Part shown: in pieces, positions 7,448 to 15,240 of the stretch
How the letters are laid out: each line of letters starts with the position of its first letter
How positions within the stretch are numbered: the stretch's first letter is position 1
DNA from: an uncultured Eggerthellaceae bacterium
GTDB taxonomy: Bacteria > Actinomycetota > Coriobacteriia > Coriobacteriales > Eggerthellaceae
DNA length: 26,505 bases
Assembly (NCBI GenBank): GCA_946618265.1
Contig: CAMOLA010000032.1
Span: forward strand, 1-26,505
Direction: 5' to 3'
The notes under the pieces: generated by a model
The model's database searches: none
What the model was told of the DNA's origin: nothing
The model's input: the letters and a program-made list of their open reading frames with translations, nothing else
Made by a program: the position numbers and the translations under genes

Positions 7448-8582
7448 AGACCAGTTCTGCATCGCAGCCTTCAGATTGGGTAATCGTCCCTTCCATGTCA
7501 ACGACCAGGCCCTCGATACCTTCCTTTGCGTTGATCCATGCAAGCGCCGCATCGTGCCCCATCATGAACAACGGCTTGGTAAAGCCGTCCCCGTCAATGG
7601 AGGCATCCGATATGATTGTCGCGCTGATCAGGTCCGTCTCAACCGGGTATCCCGTCTTGGGATCGAGGATGTGCCAGTACTTCTTGCCGCCCTTCGAAAA
7701 CTGCCGCTCGTACAAACCGCTCGTCACGGCCGATTCGTCCTGCGAGTACACGGCTGCGACCACCGCGCCTTCGACGTCGTTAGGGTCCTGGATGCCCACA
7801 TGCCATTCGGTACCGTCGGGTTTCACGCCAACGGTTTTCACGTTGCCGCCCAAGTTGACGAAACCGCTATCACAGCCCGCCTCGATCAGCTGCCTGCACA
7901 AGTCATCGGCAATGTAGCCCTTCGCAATACCGCCGAGATCGAGCATCGCCTGAGCATCGAGAAGCGTGATTGTCGTGCCGTTCACCTGAACGTTTTTGAA
8001 GTTGACGTGCTTCACCGCTTCGGCAACCGCTGTCTTGTCGGGCACGACGCCTTCCTTGAAATCCCAGAGCGACGATACCGCGCCGATCGTGATGTCGAAA
8101 AGCCCGCCAGACTCCTCGCAATAGGCCAGCGCCTTCTGCACGATGTCTGCCGTCTCGGGCGCAACCTCGACGGGCTTGCCCCCGGCCGCGTTGATGCGCC
8201 CAATGTCGCTCGTCTCGATAGTACGCGAGAAGATGGACTCGAAATACTGACACCGGTCGGCAAGTGCGTCGAGCGTCTCTTGCGCGCATGATGCCCTAAG
8301 CGTGACCACGGTGTCGAATGCGAAAAGCGTGGTGGATATCTCCTTGAACTGCTGAGCCGCCTTGGGAAGCTCGCCGACCGTCGTGCCGCTTGGCTTGCCA
8401 GGAGGCGCCGTGGACGACTCGGAAGAAGCCTCGCTCGACGAGGCGCCCGATCCTGAGCTCGACGACGCACATCCGCCGAGCAGAAGGCTCGCGCCTGCAA
8501 GGCACGCTGCCGTTGTCGCTTCCGCGAATTGCCTGCGCGTTAACATGCGCCCATCAACCTGGTACCCTCTGACAACTTGCAC
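7446..8582 (-). CDS. apbE: FAD:protein FMN transferase (ApbE), lipoprotein
   Basis: 378 aa. ApbE enzymes cut FAD and attach FMN to a threonine in the [ST]GAT motif of exported flavoproteins, using Mg2+. Visible motifs are FAFDTVVTL (87-95), SDIGRIN (125-131), DLGGIAKGYIADD (215-227), GFVNLGGNV (240-248), TSG (287-289), HILDPKTG (304-311) and the C-terminal DGDGFTKPLFMMG. The N-terminus has an RRQF twin-arginine-like start, a hydrophobic core and a lipobox LGGC at Cys38, then a Ser-rich spacer, so the protein is anchored outside the membrane. The GTG at 8582 is chosen because AAGGAG lies five bases upstream; an ATG at 8546 is possible. Its likely substrates are encoded just upstream in the same operon. 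Confidence 0.94.
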   Translation of the reverse strand: MQVVRGYQVDGRMLTRRQFAEATTAACLAGASLLLGGCASSSSGSGASSSEASSESSTAPPGKPSGTTVGELPKAAQQFKEISTTLFAFDTVVTLRASCAQETLDALADRCQYFESIFSRTIETSDIGRINAAGGKPVEVAPETADIVQKALAYCEESGGLFDITIGAVSSLWDFKEGVVPDKTAVAEAVKHVNFKNVQVNGTTITLLDAQAMLDLGGIAKGYIADDLCRQLIEAGCDSGFVNLGGNVKTVGVKPDGTEWHVGIQDPNDVEGAVVAAVYSQDESAVTSGLYERQFSKGGKKYWHILDPKTGYPVETDLISATIISDASIDGDGFTKPLFMMGHDAALAWINAKEGIEGLVVDMEGTITQSEGCDAELV

Positions 8583-8618
8583 AGCATCTCCTTGCCCGTT
8601 ACTTCGAGTAAGTTAATG

Positions 8619-8714
8619 CTAACATCTGGTATCTCTCAACGATGCCACAAACAGGCAAAGTCCAAAAGTAACGCCGAGCGCCCAGTTCCCATAGTAAGAG
8701 CGCGAGTTGATTTG
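8619..8714 (-). pseudogene. In-frame continuation of the NapH-like gene past a TAA
   Basis: Directly after the TAA at 8715-8717 the same frame stays open for 31 codons to a TAG at 8619-8621. The peptide contains SYYGNWALGVTFGLCLF, a convincing membrane helix that would return the chain to the cytoplasm. It has no start codon of its own. This looks like the severed C-terminus of the NapH-like protein. Confidence 0.5.
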
Positions 8715-9980
8715 TTAGAACGGCAACAGATTGAAGCCGAAGACTTCGACGAACGACGGGACGTAGCGAGCGGCGCCGACGATCCAACAGAGGGCGAGGA
8801 GGAGCACGGCCTTGGCTATAACGTAGCCGATTTCATTGCCCTTGAGCAAATGCCATCTCTCTTTCGTCTTGCGCAGAGGACGCGCAACGGGCTTGCGTTG
8901 GGCCGACTCGGATTTCTGTTCCCTTGGCTCAGCGTGGAGCGCAGGAGCCGCCTCGGCTTTGGCTGCAAGCGTCGTCTCGCCCCGCTCCATTGATGCAGCC
9001 GCTTTGACATCGTCGCGCTCGGCATTGCTTGCTTTTGCGACCATCGCGCCTTTTGCCTGCTCGGCGGCGAGGCGCTCCTGCTTGGCCAGCTTGCGCTCGA
9101 TTGCTACCATGTTGACGTTGCTCATGGGGCACACGTCTGCGCAGCGTCCGCACGAAACGCACTCGCCGTGGCGAAGCGTGTCGGCATCAGGCCAGATGTC
9201 GACCGGGCACGCTTCCTGGCAACGACCGCAGTTCTTGGCGCAATGGATTCTCGTGCGCACGAACTCGGAACAGCCGAGCACCGGCATGAGCGAGAACACG
9301 GCCCCGAGCGGGCAGAGGAACTGGCAAAAGGCCCGCTCGCGCACGACCATGAGCAGGACCACCAGGGCGAGGGCACCCAACGCAATCGCATCGATGCCGT
9401 CAACCGAGCCCGCCAGGATAGCCGCGAACGCCACCCACGGGCTGTAACTCGAGAAACTGGCCCACACCCCAGCGAAACAGGCAGCGCAAATCGCAGCCAA
9501 CACGACGTATTTCAGCAAAGAGAGGACCTTCACCTGACGATCAGAAAACTCGGGCCACGGGATGCCCGCCTTCTCGCGCACGAACTTGACCGCGTTGTAC
9601 AGCCAGTCCCCGATTGCGCCGAACGCACAAGCATATCCGCAGAAGAACCGCCCGAACAATATGGTGAACGCCAACACTGCCACGAGCTGGACCAGGAACG
9701 AAATCGGCTCGATGGCGTCGCCCAGACCGATTTGCGTGAACAGGTACTTCGCGCCGTTGAAGGCTCCCGAAAACAAGGCGGGCGCACCGATGAAGAACAC
9801 GAGCTGGATGTAGTAGCGCAGCCATCGGTGAGCGAGCTTCGCGTTCTCACGCTTCTTGGCAGCCGTTACGGGCTTTTTCTTGGGAGCGCCCTGCAGCGAG
9901 GTGGATGCTGATTGCGCTTCTGCCGCCTTCGCGTGCTTGGGCGCCTTCTCCTGCTCGAGCTCCTTCCCCTGCTCGGCCAC
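8715..9980 (-). CDS. NapH/NosR-like membrane polyferredoxin (4Fe-4S)
   Basis: 421 aa. At least five membrane helices are seen, near 53-72, 92-110, 155-173, 198-213 and 395-413. The paired motifs CGYACAFG (114-121) and CQFLCPLG (219-226) are the hallmark of the NapH/NosR/CcoG group. Two 4Fe-4S sites follow: Cys247, 251, 254, 258 and Cys274, 277, 280, 284. Residues about 293-390 are Ala/Lys/Glu-rich and low in complexity, an unusual insertion before the last helix. Such proteins pass electrons between quinol or cytoplasmic donors and extracytoplasmic acceptors. The GTG start shares its G with the TAG of the upstream FMN-binding gene (TAGTG), so they are coupled. The reading frame seems prematurely closed, because an extra helix is encoded in frame after the TAA. 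Confidence 0.87.
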   Translation of the reverse strand: MAEQGKELEQEKAPKHAKAAEAQSASTSLQGAPKKKPVTAAKKRENAKLAHRWLRYYIQLVFFIGAPALFSGAFNGAKYLFTQIGLGDAIEPISFLVQLVAVLAFTILFGRFFCGYACAFGAIGDWLYNAVKFVREKAGIPWPEFSDRQVKVLSLLKYVVLAAICAACFAGVWASFSSYSPWVAFAAILAGSVDGIDAIALGALALVVLLMVVRERAFCQFLCPLGAVFSLMPVLGCSEFVRTRIHCAKNCGRCQEACPVDIWPDADTLRHGECVSCGRCADVCPMSNVNMVAIERKLAKQERLAAEQAKGAMVAKASNAERDDVKAAASMERGETTLAAKAEAAPALHAEPREQKSESAQRKPVARPLRKTKERWHLLKGNEIGYVIAKAVLLLALCWIVGAARYVPSFVEVFGFNLLPF

Positions 9981-10447
9981 TACGCCTCACCCGCCATCGA
10001 TTTCTGCAGTGCCTCGGTCACGCTGTTGAGCATGTCGGCGGAAGTGTAGGTTGCGCCCGAGACGACGTCGATGTTGGTCGTCTGCTCCTTCACGATCTTA
10101 GCGGGAAGCCCCACGCACATGTCGAGCCACGCCTGGTCTTCCGAGCTCGCGTCAACAATTTCAACAGCATCGATATAGCCGTTTTCGATGACCACGCGCA
10201 TCTTGACCTGCCCGCCATAACCCTTGGCCGCACCTTCGAACGTACCGTCAGTCGTATACGGACCGCGGTTGGCCGCGCGCTCGGCCTCGGCGATCTGCTG
10301 CCCGACCATTTCATCATGCGCATTGGCCTTCGCTGCCCACATGCTGAACGTGACGAGGGCTGCAACCACGATGATGAGGTTGACCGCCTTGGCCGCGAAG
10401 TACTTGAACCTGTCATAGGAGTTCTGCATAGGCGTGGTGTTTACCAT
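9980..10447 (-). CDS. Membrane-anchored FMN-binding domain protein
   Basis: 155 aa. One N-terminal helix (AVNLIIVVAALVTFSMWAA) anchors an extracytoplasmic FMN_bind domain at about 60-150. The flavinylation motif is DVVSGATYTS near residue 135, in which ApbE would esterify FMN to the Thr of SGAT. It is similar to the FMN-bearing subunits of Rnf/Nqr and NosR-type systems and should hand electrons from the NapH-like protein to the multi-flavin protein. The next gene starts on the last base of its stop codon. The Shine-Dalgarno for the ATG at 10447 is poor, and an ATG at 10429 is an alternative. Confidence 0.87.
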   Translation of the reverse strand: MVNTTPMQNSYDRFKYFAAKAVNLIIVVAALVTFSMWAAKANAHDEMVGQQIAEAERAANRGPYTTDGTFEGAAKGYGGQVKMRVVIENGYIDAVEIVDASSEDQAWLDMCVGLPAKIVKEQTTNIDVVSGATYTSADMLNSVTEALQKSMAGEA

Positions 10448-10488
10448 AGATTACATTAGATGGACGATACGAGATCCCGAAAGCATGT

Positions 10489-12456
10489 TCAGCAGCCCGC
10501 AACGGCGTTTTCGGGCGTGACGCCCATTCCCGCTGCAGCGTTGTCGGCCGCCATGCTGTAGGCGTTGATGATGGCGCGCGACGACCGCGTCGCCCCCGAG
10601 ACAGTCTGGATGCCGCTCACCGCCGCCTGAGCGTCGAGTTTCGCCTGAATCTGCTTCAGGATGCTCTTCATGCGATAGCCCGTGCCGCCGAACTTGCCGT
10701 CAATCGCCCAGTCCAAATACATCGCATTCTCCGAAGCGCTGTACAGCACGCTCGGGTCAACGACGCCGTCGGCGTCCCCGTAAGCGTCCACGACCTCGGT
10801 CACCACGCCATCGGTTGCCTTTACCTTCACGAACACGTAGTAGGACGACCAGTCAGAAGCCGCCGACTCGCACAGCGCATACCCGTAATGGATGGTTGAA
10901 GCGGATGCTTGCTGGTCGTCGCCCGGATCGGACGAGCTTGGATCATCGCCTCCACCACCAGTCGAGGCGTCGTCGTCACCCTGTCCGCTACCCGTCGAAC
11001 CGCCCATGCCGTCATCTGCGCCGTCGGACACCTCGACCGTTCCGCCACCGGCAGCGGCAGACTTCTCGAGCGCGGCGAAGAAGGCGTCGAATATCGACTT
11101 GGACGAGAACGTGGCGCCCGACACCGTGTCCACGCTGCCGGGAATCTTGCCGGCAGCCGCCGCATTGCGGAGCTGCGTTCCCACGCCCCATTCGGCGTTG
11201 TCGAAGTAGTTCTTGTTCTCGGCCTCGTCGTAGTTGAGGGCCGCATCTCCCGGCTCGCCGGTCGACGAGCCGAATATGGCATCGACCGAAACCAGCTTGT
11301 CGCCGCTCACGGTGACGGTGACGCCGATGTAATAAGGCTTCCACGTATCATCGGGATCGGGACCGCACGTGGCATAACCCGTCCATGCGCCATCAGCCAA
11401 CGTGCCCACGTTCGTGTCGGGCTGAACGGTCTCGGGCGTGGTCGAAGTCTTCGTAGTGGCCGACTTCTTTTTCTTCACCTTGGAGCCGGCAGCCTTCGCC
11501 GACTTGGCAAGCGCATCCTGGTAGGCCTCCCAAATCGCCTCGGAGGAATAGGTCGCACCGCTCACGGTATCGACGGACGAGGCGGATCCACTTGCCTTGA
11601 TCTGCTTGTTGACCTGCGTCTTGACACCGGTTGATCCTCCCTTGCCGGAGATGGCCCAGCTCAGGTACTTCTGGTTCTCGGCCGGGTCCCACGACAGCGC
11701 CGCGCTGCCGGAATCGCCCGTCGAGGAGCCCGTGACCTTGGTGATGCCCTTGACCTTGCCGCCCTTCACCTTCACGGTGACGGCGACGTAATAAGGCTTC
11801 CAGTTGGCCGTGTTGCCCTGCCCACATGCGGCATAGCCCGTCCAACTGCCGTCGGCCAGAGACGCGGGAGTCGAGCTTGCCTTCACTTTCTTGCTCGCGC
11901 CGGAGTCGCCCGCGTCTGCACCGGCGGCCACCGACCCCGATTCGCCCGCGGCCTTCTTCGTCGCGTCGACGAAGGCGTTGTAGATGGCCACCGACGAGTA
12001 GGTGGCGCCGCTCACGGTGTCGACGCCGCTCACGGTGCCTGACGCAGCTATCTGCGAGTCCATCTGCGCGCGCACGCCCGAGCCGCCGCGGCCCGACACG
12101 GCCAAATCGAGGTATTCCTGGTTCTCGCTCGGATCCCAGTTGAGCGCGTCCGAGCCATCGTTGCCCGTCGAGGAGCCGGCGATGTTGGTGATGCCCGTCA
12201 CCTTGTTGTCCTTGACCATGATGGTGACGGCCACATAGTAGGGCTTCCACCCGTCCGGGTTGCCCTCGCCGCACACGGCGTACCCGGTCCAAGTGCCATC
12301 CTGCATCTGGCCGGTCGCGCCGGCGCCGCCGACGTTCTGGGCGTTTTCCGCCTCTTTTTCGTCTGCGTCGACTTGCTTCAGCTCGTCGGCCAGAGCCGAC
12401 TCGGCCTTGTACAGGGAGGGGTCGAACACGAGCGGCGTGTAGCCCGCCACGGTCAT
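10489..12456 (-). CDS. Four-domain FMN-binding protein (multi-flavinylated), N-terminus frameshifted
   Basis: The open frame gives 655 aa with four FMN_bind domains at about 53-160, 203-310, 355-460 and 521-635. Each carries an SGAT motif (Thr152, Thr302, Thr449, Thr623). The first three read DTVSGAT; the fourth reads QTVSGAT and lacks the usual Asp. Each domain begins with GYA.C, so there is one conserved Cys per domain, and the protein ends in Cys. Acidic Gly/Ser/Asp-rich and Lys/Thr-rich linkers separate the domains. The ATG at 12456 is unlikely to be the true start: the same frame upstream encodes a hydrophobic stretch without a start codon, while a good start with GGGAGG lies at 12533 one frame away. 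A one-base deletion near 12485 explains this. If intact, this would be a membrane-anchored electron wire outside the cell. Confidence 0.85.
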   Translation of the reverse strand: MTVAGYTPLVFDPSLYKAESALADELKQVDADEKEAENAQNVGGAGATGQMQDGTWTGYAVCGEGNPDGWKPYYVAVTIMVKDNKVTGITNIAGSSTGNDGSDALNWDPSENQEYLDLAVSGRGGSGVRAQMDSQIAASGTVSGVDTVSGATYSSVAIYNAFVDATKKAAGESGSVAAGADAGDSGASKKVKASSTPASLADGSWTGYAACGQGNTANWKPYYVAVTVKVKGGKVKGITKVTGSSTGDSGSAALSWDPAENQKYLSWAISGKGGSTGVKTQVNKQIKASGSASSVDTVSGATYSSEAIWEAYQDALAKSAKAAGSKVKKKKSATTKTSTTPETVQPDTNVGTLADGAWTGYATCGPDPDDTWKPYYIGVTVTVSGDKLVSVDAIFGSSTGEPGDAALNYDEAENKNYFDNAEWGVGTQLRNAAAAGKIPGSVDTVSGATFSSKSIFDAFFAALEKSAAAGGGTVEVSDGADDGMGGSTGSGQGDDDASTGGGGDDPSSSDPGDDQQASASTIHYGYALCESAASDWSSYYVFVKVKATDGVVTEVVDAYGDADGVVDPSVLYSASENAMYLDWAIDGKFGGTGYRMKSILKQIQAKLDAQAAVSGIQTVSGATRSSRAIINAYSMAADNAAAGMGVTPENAVAGC

Positions 12457-12533
12457 CCCGATGGCCGCCGCAACCGCCAGCGAGGCAGCATCAGCCAGAT
12501 CGGCGTGGATTTCAACCTATCGAGCAATTCCAT
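12454..12533 (-). pseudogene. Orphaned N-terminal codons of the four-domain flavoprotein
   Basis: GGGAGG, four bases, then ATG at 12533 starts MELLDRLKSTPIWLML, a typical positively charged start of a membrane anchor. That frame then becomes Arg-rich and stops at 12453-12455, inside the next frame's ATG. The 655-aa frame upstream of its ATG reads ASLAVAAAIG, which completes the helix if one G is restored (CTGCC to CTGGCC) near 12485. No homopolymer suggests programmed slippage. Confidence 0.65.
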
Positions 12534-12564
12534 ATTTCCTCCCGAAATCCCCCTTCATATGCTG

Positions 12565-12611
12565 GAGCGCTTTCCCGAACGCACCGCGGCGATGCACTCG
12601 GGAAGGCGCTC
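12565..12611. repeat. 14-bp hairpin in the leader of the four-domain flavoprotein gene
   Basis: Arms GAGCGCTTTCCCGA (12565-12578) and TCGGGAAGGCGCTC (12598-12611) pair with one G-T wobble around a 19-base loop. It lies about 30 bases upstream of the ribosome site for the ATG at 12533, so it could influence mRNA stability or translation. Confidence 0.5.
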
Positions 12612-12633
12612 TCCTGCCGCCGGCCGCGGCTGG

Positions 12634-12666
12634 ATGTGACAAAGGGGTCAAACCCCTTTGTCACAT
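12634..12666. repeat. 33-base palindrome, copy 2 of the dispersed family
   Basis: Arms ATGTGACAAAGGGGT and its complement flank CAA. The core differs from copy 1 by one base that breaks the innermost pair. It lies in the gap between the two large FMN-binding genes. Confidence 0.85.
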
Positions 12667-12671
12667 TCTCT

Positions 12672-12696
12672 GGGGCGGCATCCCGGATGCCGCCCC
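12672..12696. terminator. GC-rich 10-bp hairpin between two FMN-binding genes
   Basis: GGGGCGGCAT and ATGCCGCCCC pair around CCCGG. No clear T-run follows on either strand, so it may be a processing or attenuating stem rather than a full terminator. It sits between palindrome copies 2 and 3. Confidence 0.4.
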
Positions 12697-12758
12697 GTTT
12701 GATATCTCCCACTTCGCCTGCACGTTGCAGCGGCAGTCTTGGCGGCGGCGTTGGGCGG

Positions 12759-12791
12759 ATGTGACAGAGGGGTCTGACCCCTCTGTCACAT
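12759..12791. repeat. Perfect 33-base palindrome, copy 3 of the dispersed family
   Basis: Arms ATGTGACAGAGGGGTC and its exact complement flank one T. Compared with copy 1, AAA became AGA in one arm and TTT became TCT in the other, so pairing is kept despite the change. It lies 11 bases past the stop of the 812-aa gene. Confidence 0.85.
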
Positions 12792-12801
12792 CGCGCGCAA
12801 T

Positions 12802-15240
12802 CTATTTCACCTTGGCCTTCTTGCCGGCGACCTTCTTGGTGAAGATCTTCTTGTACTTCTTCACGACCTTCTTGTTGGCCTTCTTGCTGCCGACCTGGAC
12901 CTTGACGGTCGTGACCTTGGAGCCCTTGAGGGACCCCTTCACGGACTTCTTCTTGAGCTTCTTGGTCTTGACGACGATGGTCTTGATGTTTGTCCCCTTG
13001 AAGGCGCCCTTGGCGATCTTCTTGACCTTGGGCCCGAGCGTTACGGTGGTCGCGCCGAGGTCGGAGGCCCTCTTCATGTCGGCGGCCGTGACGCTCGCCT
13101 TGTTCACGTTGCTCGCGGCGGCCAGCGCTGCGGCCTTGTCCGCCGCTGCCTTCTCGGCGGCCTTCTTCGCCTCGTCGGCAGCCTTCTTGTCGGCGATGGA
13201 CTTCTCGGCGCTCGTCAGCTTGTCAAGCGCAGCTGCATCGACCTTGGCCTTCACGGCCGGATCGAGCGCGTCATAGGCGGCGCGTGCGGCGGCGACGGCG
13301 GCCTCGTCGCTCGCGTCGAGGGCCTCGAGGCCCTTCGCGACGATGCCGGCCTCGGCGGCCTCGAGCTTGTCGATGCCCGTGGTGAAGGGGCGCACGTCGA
13401 GGGGAAGCGCGTCGTAGGCCTCACGTGCTTCCTGGACGCTAGCGGCGTTCTCCGCGCTTGCAGCGTCGAGCAGCGCGCTTACGTCGGCGACCTTGCTCAT
13501 GTTCTCGAGGTCGTAGGCAACGGCGATGTCGCCATGGCCCAGCTCGTACTTGAACACGACATGCGTGATGTCGGTCGACTTGGTCGTGAGCGTGCCCGTG
13601 CAGACGTTGCCCGTCACCCCGTCGTTGGTGTACTTAAACGAGATCATGTCGTCGTCGGCGAAGAGCTCTTCGTCGTTCTTGACCGTGTTGTACGTGACCA
13701 GATAGCCGGCGCTCCTATCGCTAGCCGACGCACCCGGATTGTAGTAGCACTTGAGCAGCTGGTAGGGGCTGTCCTCTGCCAGCTCGCCCGTCTCCACATT
13801 GACATCCTGCTTGGCCAGCGCGAGCATGCCCTGGGTGCCGACCATCTTGCCCGCCAGGTTGTACAGGCATATGTCGCGCAGACCCTGGCGGCCGCCGCCG
13901 TAGCGCTTCAGGCGAAGGTTCAGCGTGTACGTGCCGTCGCTGTTCTTCACGACGCTCGTCAGGTCTTGGGAGTTCCTAATCTTCGTCGAGTCGTTGTCGT
14001 TCACGTTGATGCACGGCAGCGAGGCGGCATCCGCCGCGTTCTTGCCGTCGATCGTCACCTTCACGTTTTCGGAGACGCCCTTGATATAGCCGTCTTCGCG
14101 TGCCTGGCTCAAGGCTGCGGCGAAAGGCTCGGCTGTCTTGGTCGCACCGCTGACCGTGTCGACATCGGCGATCTCGCCATCGAGGTCGGTCGAGACGCTC
14201 TCGTCGGACATCGCCTTGCCCCACGAGGCGAGCATGCGCAGCGAGACCGTCGCCATCAGGCCCGTCCAGCCTTCCCGGTTGGTGTCGACTCCCGTCGTGG
14301 GGTTGTCGACCAAAGCCTTGGCGGGAATCGTGTCGATGTACTCGCCGGCGATTCCCGCATTCTCGCCTATCGAGAAATAGGTGTTGAACTGCATATTGTC
14401 GCCGATGCCGATCGTGTAGGTGCATTTCACCAGGTTGTAGTAGTTCGGGTTGTTCTCGATCGTGCCGGTCTCGGTCGTGTTCTCGGCAACGACCACGCCT
14501 TCGATCGTCGAGGGAACGGATATCTTGCCCTCGCCGTAATCGTTCTGGTCGGCGTTCGCGATCTTGTACGCCGTAGACGTGTAGTGCGGCGCAGTCACCT
14601 TGTTTTTGCCCGATTGAACCTGGCGCGAATTGTCGAAGTTCTGGTCGATGCCCAAAACATCAGCCGTTCCCTGCGCGTTTACGGACATGAGCGCAACCGA
14701 TGCGAGCTTGTAGCCATAGTCGGCAAGAACCTTGCCGGAAAGGGCGGGCGTCCAGGAGCCGTCGCCGTTTTGCGTCGCCGAGAAGCTCACGCCCTTCGGA
14801 AGCCAGCCCTCGACCGTGGAGGTATCATAACCCCATTTGCCGGCGAAGGTGTCGTTGCCGCTCGTGATGTCGACGGCGGTCAGCACGCCGTTGTCGTCGG
14901 TCGTTATCTCGGTGTAGAGCGAATAGGCCTTGAAGTGGGAGCCATCGCTGTGCACATAGCCCTTATATTTGTGCACGTTGCCCTCACTCGACACGAGCTC
15001 GACGCCGCCCGCCAGCGGGTCGCCGCTCTCGCCGATAATGGCAAGGTCGGACTCTACGGGATCATAGTGCTGCAGGCTTGCCGTCTTGCCTTGCGCAAGT
15101 GCAGGGCTTCCGACCTGCTGCAGGTCGGCTGGGGCTGCCAGCGCGACTGCTGGCGTCAACGCAGCCGCCAGCGTGCCGGCGAGCAGAAACCTGCCCGCAC
15201 GCGAGCTTAGGCCCTTGAGCCTTTCGAATCTAATGGTCAT
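12802..15240 (-). CDS. Secreted FMN-binding surface protein with FIVAR-like repeats and LRR-like tail
   Basis: 812 aa. A signal peptide covers about 1-36 (FLLAGTLAAALTPAVALAA). An FMN_bind-like region with long insertions ends in DTVSGATKT (Thr367), an ApbE target motif. Residues about 391-580 form a beta-rich region I cannot assign. Two helical repeats at about 590-690 share the pattern AR.AYDAL...LEAAE (AREAYDALPLDVRPF and ARAAYDALDPAVKAK), similar to FIVAR modules of Gram-positive surface proteins. An Ala/Lys helix follows, then one LRR_5-like unit (VTLGPKVKKIAKGAFKGT) and a very basic tail. The start at 15240 has GAGGAGG upstream. It is the promoter-proximal gene of the redox operon and faces the LuxR gene. 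The tail could hold the protein to the anionic wall, with the flavin domain acting as a reductase or electron relay. Confidence 0.83.
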   Translation of the reverse strand: MTIRFERLKGLSSRAGRFLLAGTLAAALTPAVALAAPADLQQVGSPALAQGKTASLQHYDPVESDLAIIGESGDPLAGGVELVSSEGNVHKYKGYVHSDGSHFKAYSLYTEITTDDNGVLTAVDITSGNDTFAGKWGYDTSTVEGWLPKGVSFSATQNGDGSWTPALSGKVLADYGYKLASVALMSVNAQGTADVLGIDQNFDNSRQVQSGKNKVTAPHYTSTAYKIANADQNDYGEGKISVPSTIEGVVVAENTTETGTIENNPNYYNLVKCTYTIGIGDNMQFNTYFSIGENAGIAGEYIDTIPAKALVDNPTTGVDTNREGWTGLMATVSLRMLASWGKAMSDESVSTDLDGEIADVDTVSGATKTAEPFAAALSQAREDGYIKGVSENVKVTIDGKNAADAASLPCINVNDNDSTKIRNSQDLTSVVKNSDGTYTLNLRLKRYGGGRQGLRDICLYNLAGKMVGTQGMLALAKQDVNVETGELAEDSPYQLLKCYYNPGASASDRSAGYLVTYNTVKNDEELFADDDMISFKYTNDGVTGNVCTGTLTTKSTDITHVVFKYELGHGDIAVAYDLENMSKVADVSALLDAASAENAASVQEAREAYDALPLDVRPFTTGIDKLEAAEAGIVAKGLEALDASDEAAVAAARAAYDALDPAVKAKVDAAALDKLTSAEKSIADKKAADEAKKAAEKAAADKAAALAAASNVNKASVTAADMKRASDLGATTVTLGPKVKKIAKGAFKGTNIKTIVVKTKKLKKKSVKGSLKGSKVTTVKVQVGSKKANKKVVKKYKKIFTKKVAGKKAKVK

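Noticed and set aside
7411..12791. CRISPR array
   Set aside because: The repeats are single dispersed palindromes without regular spacers, and no cas genes are present.
13534..15210. 558-codon plus-strand frame opposite the 812-aa FMN-binding gene
   Set aside because: High GC leaves antisense frames open. The minus-strand protein has a signal peptide, SGAT motif and good ribosome site; the plus frame has none of these.
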